A stretch of DNA of 64,000 nt from Bacteroidaceae bacterium. GTDB taxonomy: Bacteria > Bacteroidota > Bacteroidia > Bacteroidales > Bacteroidaceae. The number at the start of each line of letters is the position of its first letter. Within the stretch, counting starts at the first letter, position 1. The stretch is from the NCBI GenBank assembly GCA_017529865.1, contig JAFXNA010000021.1, positions 1 to 64,000 of the forward strand. The letters are read 5' to 3'. The notes below the pieces were generated by a model, which ran no database searches, was not told the origin of the DNA, and was given only the letters and a program-made list of their open reading frames with translations. Below are positions 59,713 to 64,000 of this stretch, piece by piece. The translations under genes and the position numbers were made by a program.

Positions 59713-61269
59713 TCACTTTATCTGCAAGCAAACAATCGAAGTCTTTGGCATATCAACCACGAGCGAACCGTTTGCTATCCTCGCTCCGCTGAATGATGCC
59801 GGCTTCACGAGGTTAGGATTCTCAAACGTGTTATGGTCTGTGATATTCTTCGAAGTCAGAATCTGTGCATTCTGCACCCTACCACGGATGCTTCCGAGGT
59901 CAATCGTCACCTTCGTAGCGTTCTTCAGGTCTGCGTTAGCCAGGTTGATGTTCACGGTTCCGTCTGCCATCTTCGATGCTGAGCAGCTTACGAATGGAGC
60001 CACACGGCGAGCGCTGTTCTTCTGCTCGTTCTCTGCGTCGAAGTAGTCGCACTTCACGGTCAATGGGATGTTCACAGCCTCCATGTTAGGCACATACATC
60101 TTGAACACGTAGTAAGTTGGAGTGAGCAACATCTTGTCGTCCTTCGTCAGTACCATACTCTGCAGCACGTTGGCAATCTGTGCGATGTTACACATCTTCA
60201 GACGCTTGGTGTACTGATGGAACGTATTGAGCGAGTAGGCTGCTACCATTGCGTCGCGCATCGAATTCTGCTGGCGCAGGTGTCCCTCGATGCTACCTGG
60301 TTCCTTATCCCACCATGTGCCCCACTCGTCGAGCAAGAGGTCAATCTTACCCTGTGGGTCGTACTGATCCATCACAGCAATCTGCTTTCTCAGCACTTCT
60401 TCTACACCCACACCACACTTGGCAATTGCCCAGTAGTACTGGTCGTCGTTGAATTCCGTAGCACTACCCTTGCTTCCGCTCCAGGTGTAGCAAGTATAAT
60501 AGTGGAGCGACAGACCCTTCATGAAGTCCTTGCAACGGTCCATCAAAGTAGCTGTCCAGTCGTAGTCGTAGTCCGTAGCACCCGATGCCACCTTGTAGAG
60601 CGTGTTGCCACTATACTCGCGGCAATAAGTCTGATAGCGGCGATACAGGTCGCTGTAGTACTCAGGACGCATGTTTCCACCACATCCCCAGCTCTCGTTT
60701 CCTACACCGATGTAATACACCTTCCAAGGCTTCTCGCGTCCGTTCTGCTTTCTCAGTTTTGCCATCGGGCCGTCAGCAGCAGTCATATATTCCACCCACT
60801 TGGCAGCCTCTTCCACCGAACCGCTACCCACGTTCATGCTGACGTAAGGTTCGCATCCCAGCAGCTCGCACAGGTTCAGGAACTCGTGCGTACCGAAGCT
60901 GTTGTCCTCTACGGTTCCGCCCCAGTTGTTGTTCACCATACGTGGACGCGACTCCTTCGGACCGATACCGTCCATCCAATGATACTCGTCGGCAAAGCAG
61001 CCGCCTGGCCAACGCATTACAGGCACCTTGATATCCTTCAGCGCCTGCAGGACATCGTTGCGATAGCCCTGCGTGTTTGGGATTTTCGAATCAGGACCTA
61101 CCCACAGACCGCCATAGATACATGTACCCAGATGCTCGGCGAATTGGCCGTAGATCTCCTTATTGATTTTCTCCTTTGCATCGTTCACCTTCAGGGTCAC
61201 CGATGCCTCTTTCTGTGCAGCTACTGGCAACGCAAGTGCCATAGCCAATGCTAATACTGATTTCTTCAT
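59713..61269 (-). CDS. GH51 alpha-L-arabinofuranosidase
   Basis: The protein has 518 residues. A Sec signal is cut near VAAQ. The N-terminal part has INKEIYGQFAEHLGTCIYGGLWVG and MRWPGGCFADEYHWMDGIGP. The acid/base glutamate is in YIGVGNESWGCGGNMRPEYY and the nucleophile in KIDLLLDEWGTWWD. The C-terminal beta domain ends in VDMPKTSIVCLQIK. It releases arabinose from arabinoxylan or arabinan in the periplasm. The GH43 gene at 47619 could act on the same glycans but is not in the same operon. The repeat at 61316 lies upstream. Confidence 0.95.
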   Translation of the reverse strand: MKKSVLALAMALALPVAAQKEASVTLKVNDAKEKINKEIYGQFAEHLGTCIYGGLWVGPDSKIPNTQGYRNDVLQALKDIKVPVMRWPGGCFADEYHWMDGIGPKESRPRMVNNNWGGTVEDNSFGTHEFLNLCELLGCEPYVSMNVGSGSVEEAAKWVEYMTAADGPMAKLRKQNGREKPWKVYYIGVGNESWGCGGNMRPEYYSDLYRRYQTYCREYSGNTLYKVASGATDYDYDWTATLMDRCKDFMKGLSLHYYTCYTWSGSKGSATEFNDDQYYWAIAKCGVGVEEVLRKQIAVMDQYDPQGKIDLLLDEWGTWWDKEPGSIEGHLRQQNSMRDAMVAAYSLNTFHQYTKRLKMCNIAQIANVLQSMVLTKDDKMLLTPTYYVFKMYVPNMEAVNIPLTVKCDYFDAENEQKNSARRVAPFVSCSASKMADGTVNINLANADLKNATKVTIDLGSIRGRVQNAQILTSKNITDHNTFENPNLVKPASFSGARIANGSLVVDMPKTSIVCLQIK

Positions 61270-61315
61270 GTTATATATATTTTTTTAGAAGTTATCGCTT
61301 CGCTCGAAGTTATTC

Positions 61316-61487
61316 TTAGGAGTGCAGGAGTTCGGGAGTAGAGGAGTGTAGACGGAACTATGCTGTTGTTGTTCTCTTCCTTTGGAATCGTCTGTCACTC
61401 ACATTCGGCCTGAGTTCACGTCGAAGGCTGTCACTACTTTTCACTCACATTCGGCCTGAGCTCACGTCGAAGGCTGTCACTACTTTC
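61316..61487. repeat. Dispersed intergenic repeat, copy 2 with tandem 45-base unit
   Basis: Second copy of the element at 58985. Its terminal unit (CACTCACATTCGGCCTGAG, then CTCACGTCGAAGGCTG, TCACTACTTT) is present twice in a row (61397-61441 and 61442-61486 approximately), with one base difference. Confidence 0.88.
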
Positions 61488-61515
61488 TCAGCAATCCATC
61501 GTCATTATCTCCTTT

Positions 61516-61992
61516 TCAATCTTCTTCCTTTATAAATGTCAAGTCATTCTCCGGCCAATAGATGGCTTTACCTCCGTTCTGAATCTTCAGTCGCGACTTC
61601 GATTCGTCACCCCATGTGATGATGATTTCGTCGCCCTCGACCGTAAAGTCGAACGAAGTGAAGTTCAGGCTCCCGATGCGGCCGCTCGAACCTGTTCCGT
61701 CCTCGTCGAAGCAGAGACGATCGTAGTCGTCCGCCACATCATAGATGCCGGCAATCGATTCACGCGTATATTCCTGTGGTGCCTCCTCCACACCTTCCTC
61801 CTCGCTTATCTCTTCACTCTCCATCGATGTGAGGTTGGCATCGCCGTTCATTCTGATATAGATTGTGTCACTATCGGCCGATGTTTCAGTCGTTACCCTA
61901 CCGTTCACGGTAATGTTACATGAAACCATCACGCCGCATCCTAGCAGCAAACCTGCTGCCATCATAGATTGTAATAAAGAACCTCTTCTCAT
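61516..61992 (-). CDS. Hypothetical lipoprotein
   Basis: The protein has 158 residues. A lipoprotein signal ends in MVSC (about 22-25). A Thr/Ser/Asp-rich stretch and an acidic segment (EEISEEEGVEEAPQEYT) lead to a small beta domain (ESIAGIYDVADDYDRLCFDEDGTG ... FDFTVEGDEIIITWGDESKSRLKIQNGG). Such DEDGTG...W-G-D domains are common in small Bacteroidetes lipoproteins of unknown role. Expressed from the TATCTTTG at 62101 through a leader containing the rnpB-type repeat. Confidence 0.65.
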   Translation of the reverse strand: MRRGSLLQSMMAAGLLLGCGVMVSCNITVNGRVTTETSADSDTIYIRMNGDANLTSMESEEISEEEGVEEAPQEYTRESIAGIYDVADDYDRLCFDEDGTGSSGRIGSLNFTSFDFTVEGDEIIITWGDESKSRLKIQNGGKAIYWPENDLTFIKEED

Positions 61993-62012
61993 TTGACTGG
62001 TATTTAAATTAA

Positions 62013-62086
62013 CGTGAAGCGATTAGCGTTTAGCGTGAAGCGACGGTACCTTCTCTCCACTCTTCACACTTCACCCTTCACTTTTA
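62013..62086 (-). repeat. GTGAA-tract/CGCTTCACG element in a 5' leader
   Basis: On the minus strand, GTGAAGGGTGAAG units, about 10 bases, then TCGCTTCACGCTAAACGCT and TAATCGCTTCACG. The same order and a 19-base identical string are found inside rnpB (39806-39876). Here it forms most of the untranslated leader of the gene at 61992. Confidence 0.8.
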
Positions 62087-62100
62087 TTGATTATACGCTG

Positions 62101-62108
62101 CAAAGATA
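62101..62108 (-). promoter_or_regulatory. -7 element (TATCTTTG) of the lipoprotein gene at 61992
   Basis: Exact -7 match on the minus strand. Upstream is a tandem ATAATTCATAATGC-type tract (62117-62151). Confidence 0.55.
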
Positions 62109-62201
62109 AAAAAAATAATTCATAATGCATAATTCATAATGCATAATAATCAAATTTTTCATTTTTACATATTATAATTTTTCCATTTTTACATTTTTCC
62201 T

Positions 62202-62209
62202 TACCTTTG
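62202..62209 (+). promoter_or_regulatory. -7 element (TACCTTTG) of mltG, giving a leaderless transcript
   Basis: TACCTTTG ends only four bases before the mltG ATG at 62214. Transcription would start at or within a few bases of the start codon. No -33 TTG is evident. Confidence 0.55.
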
Positions 62210-62213
62210 CACC

Positions 62214-63242
62214 ATGACAACAAAAAAACGTACAATCATCATTCTCGTTGCAGCCTTGCTCGCCGTCTTGGCAATCGCTGCCCTCATCGTGGGCAATATG
62301 TTCTGCCACAAGCTATCGCCCCGTGAGACCACCTATCTTTATCTCGATGCCGACGACAACATCGATAGTGTGCGCAGTAAACTTATCGCCACCGAAGCCG
62401 ATGCATCGATGACCGCCTTCAACTGGCTCGTCAGCTGGAAACACTACGATGAGCATATCCGCCCGGGACGCTACGAGGTGTCGGACCGCCTGTCCACCCT
62501 CGACCTCTTCCGCGACCTGCGCAACCACAACTCCCAACCCATCAACCTCGTCGTGCCCAGCGTGCGCACCATCGACCTCATGGCAGGACGGCTCGCCCGT
62601 CAGCTTATGCTCGATTCCACCACCATCGCCACGAAGTTCCACGACCCCGAGACCTGGAAGGCTTTAGGTTACAACAAGGAGACCTTCCCTGCCCTCTTCA
62701 TCCCCAACACCTACGAAATCTATTGGGAAACCTCCATCGATAAACTCATCGAACGTCTTGCGAAAGAGAACGCCGCCTTCTGGAATGCCGACCGCACCGC
62801 CCTCGCCAAGCAAATCGGACTGTCGAAGAACGAAGTAGTCACCCTTGCCAGCATCGTCGACAGCGAGACCGCCAACAACGGCGAGAAAGCACGCATCGCC
62901 GGACTCTACATGAACCGCCTGCACCGAGGCATCCTCCTGCAGAGCGACCCTACCGTCATCTTTGCTGTAGGCGATTTCACCATCCGCCGTGTGCTCAACG
63001 TACACCTGCAGACCCCCTCGCCCTACAATACCTACCGAGTAGCCGGACTGCCTCCAGGTCCCATCCGCATCCCCTCCATCGCAGGCATCGACGCAGTCCT
63101 CAACTACGAGCACAACGACTACATCTACATGTGTGCCAAGGAAGACTTCTCGGGCACCCACAACTTCGCCGTCAACTACAGCGACCATCTCGCCAATGCA
63201 CGCCGGTATATCAACGCCCTCAATCAACGAGGCATCAAATAA
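62214..63242 (+). CDS. mltG: Endolytic murein transglycosylase MltG
   Basis: The protein has 342 residues. One N-terminal membrane anchor (about 7-29) is followed by a LysM-like/YceG region and the catalytic region LASIVDSETANNGEKARIAGLYMNRLHRGILLQSDPTVIFA. The glutamate of DSETANN matches the catalytic one of E. coli MltG. PSPYNTYRVAGLPPGPIRIPS and FSGTHNFAVNYSDHLANARRYI are typical. It cuts nascent glycan strands at the inner membrane. No other in-frame ATG precedes the anchor, so 62214 must be the start. Confidence 0.95.
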   Translation: MTTKKRTIIILVAALLAVLAIAALIVGNMFCHKLSPRETTYLYLDADDNIDSVRSKLIATEADASMTAFNWLVSWKHYDEHIRPGRYEVSDRLSTLDLFRDLRNHNSQPINLVVPSVRTIDLMAGRLARQLMLDSTTIATKFHDPETWKALGYNKETFPALFIPNTYEIYWETSIDKLIERLAKENAAFWNADRTALAKQIGLSKNEVVTLASIVDSETANNGEKARIAGLYMNRLHRGILLQSDPTVIFAVGDFTIRRVLNVHLQTPSPYNTYRVAGLPPGPIRIPSIAGIDAVLNYEHNDYIYMCAKEDFSGTHNFAVNYSDHLANARRYINALNQRGIK

Positions 63243-63251
63243 CATACAATC

Positions 63252-64000
63252 ATGAAAACATACATCTTCATTGCAGCCATGCTGCTTAGCCTGATGCCCA
63301 CTATGGTCAAGGCACAGGGAACAGAAATCAACAGCCGTGACCTTCGCGGCAAAGTGGTATATCAGGATGACGAAGTGGTGTTCCGCCAGCTCGACGAGCA
63401 CACATGGATAGGCAACGGTCACCTCTGCTATAACGAATCGCTCTACCTCGTTGAGGGCAACGACCGTGCACTCCTGATTGATGCAGGAACACGCATACCC
63501 GGGCTGGACAAAATTGTGGCAAAGATTACCTCCAAGCCCGTCACCATGATGCTGACCCACGCCCACGGCGACCATGTGGGCGGCGTAGGTCCCTTCCCCG
63601 AGGTCTATCTGAATGCAGGCGACATGCCCATCGTTCCGAACAACATGCGCAACTACAACGGGCAGATCCGGTATCTCAACGACGGCGAGGTGATCAACCT
63701 TGGCGGACGTGAGATAGAGGTCATCTTCACCCCCGGACATACCGCCGGAAGCACCACGTTCTTCGACAAGGCAAACCACTACGGCTTCAGCGGCGACGCC
63801 TTCGGCTCGACCAACCTCCTCGTGTTCACCAACCTCTCCACCGAGATGTACACAGCCGAGCGGATAGAGCGCTACATGAAGAAGAACGACATCCGTTTCC
63901 TCTTCCCCGGACATTACAGCGGCGACAACCTGGAGACCCTCCAACGTGTCATCGACATCAAGAACATCTGCCGTGAAATACTCGATGGCGAGCGCCAGCC
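63252..64000 (+). CDS. Secreted metallo-beta-lactamase-fold hydrolase (truncated by window end)
   Basis: The frame is open from ATG 63252 to the right edge (249 codons) and continues beyond. A Sec signal (MKTYIFIAAMLLSLMPTMVKAQG) is followed by the zinc motif THAHGDHVGG and further ligands in FTPGHTAGS and FSGDAFGS, with the last histidine in LFPGHYSGD. It belongs to the broad metallo-beta-lactamase fold group of periplasmic hydrolases; it need not act on antibiotics. It starts nine bases after mltG and may be cotranscribed. Confidence 0.85.
   Translation, partial: MKTYIFIAAMLLSLMPTMVKAQGTEINSRDLRGKVVYQDDEVVFRQLDEHTWIGNGHLCYNESLYLVEGNDRALLIDAGTRIPGLDKIVAKITSKPVTMMLTHAHGDHVGGVGPFPEVYLNAGDMPIVPNNMRNYNGQIRYLNDGEVINLGGREIEVIFTPGHTAGSTTFFDKANHYGFSGDAFGSTNLLVFTNLSTEMYTAERIERYMKKNDIRFLFPGHYSGDNLETLQRVIDIKNICREILDGERQ

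Noticed and set aside
62664..63944. 426-codon open frame on the minus strand
   Set aside because: It lies antisense to mltG and the metallo-hydrolase gene, has no recognisable domain, and is rich in Val, Gly and Glu as expected for the complement of C-rich coding DNA.

Overview
The window is from a member of the Bacteroidales, most probably a Prevotella-type genome (Prevotellaceae). Most spacers ahead of genes carry the Bacteroidetes promoter (TTG or TTTG, about 19-20 bases, then TAnnTTTG). Ribosome binding sites are not Shine-Dalgarno-like. The gene families point the same way: the smalltalk small protein, DUF6057-type membrane proteins, the PG0541 family, DUF4348, DUF4932, the GGGtGRT protein, and lipoproteins with SPII signals. 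No rRNA, prophage or transposase was seen. There is one tRNA (Lys, TTT) and one RNase P RNA.

Layout on the + strand from 1 to about 25 kb. A 31-aa smalltalk protein comes first. It is followed by a five-gene cassette (484-9586) in which a membrane protein plus a beta-propeller lipoprotein with a CXXCH motif occurs twice in tandem and is capped by a DPP-IV-like S9 peptidase. Next are a MATE exporter, a cytidylate-kinase-like protein, an AspT/YidE transporter, an ArsG-type permease, a phosphoesterase, a protein of unknown function and a large MscS channel. An energy-transduction group follows: tonB, polyprenyl synthetase, tatD, exbB, a small membrane protein, exbD, exbD. thyA and folA close this part.

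From 25.1 to 28.2 kb lies an AT-rich accessory island. It holds two minus-strand membrane genes behind a long leader with interleaved inverted repeats, about 950 bases without a convincing gene but rich in repeats, and a toxin/antitoxin-like pair. From 28.4 to 39.3 kb the minus strand carries an RND efflux operon (tolC, adaptor, permease, PG0541-type PII-like protein), a PhnP-like hydrolase with murB, a DUF4348 lipoprotein and an M48 protease.

From 39.4 to 54.6 kb the + strand carries tRNA-Lys, rnpB (with a repeat inserted in one stem), a MacAB-TolC-like exporter, a NifU-like/GGGtGRT pair split by a four-helix-bundle gene, GH43, nitroreductase, htpG, and two genes (DUF4932 and TraB/GumN) that share an identical 70-base start region. 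From 54.7 to 62 kb the minus strand carries a VapC toxin with its antitoxin, CapA, a DUF3160 lipoprotein, GH51 arabinofuranosidase and small lipoproteins. mltG and a truncated metallo-beta-lactamase-fold gene close the + strand.

The striking general feature is how much repetitive sequence sits in the spacers: C-rich/G-rich palindromes, GTGAA tracts, GGAAGTTAA tracts, TAGTAAAT leaders and a two-copy 45-base unit. Several of these lie inside 5' leaders, and one lies inside rnpB.
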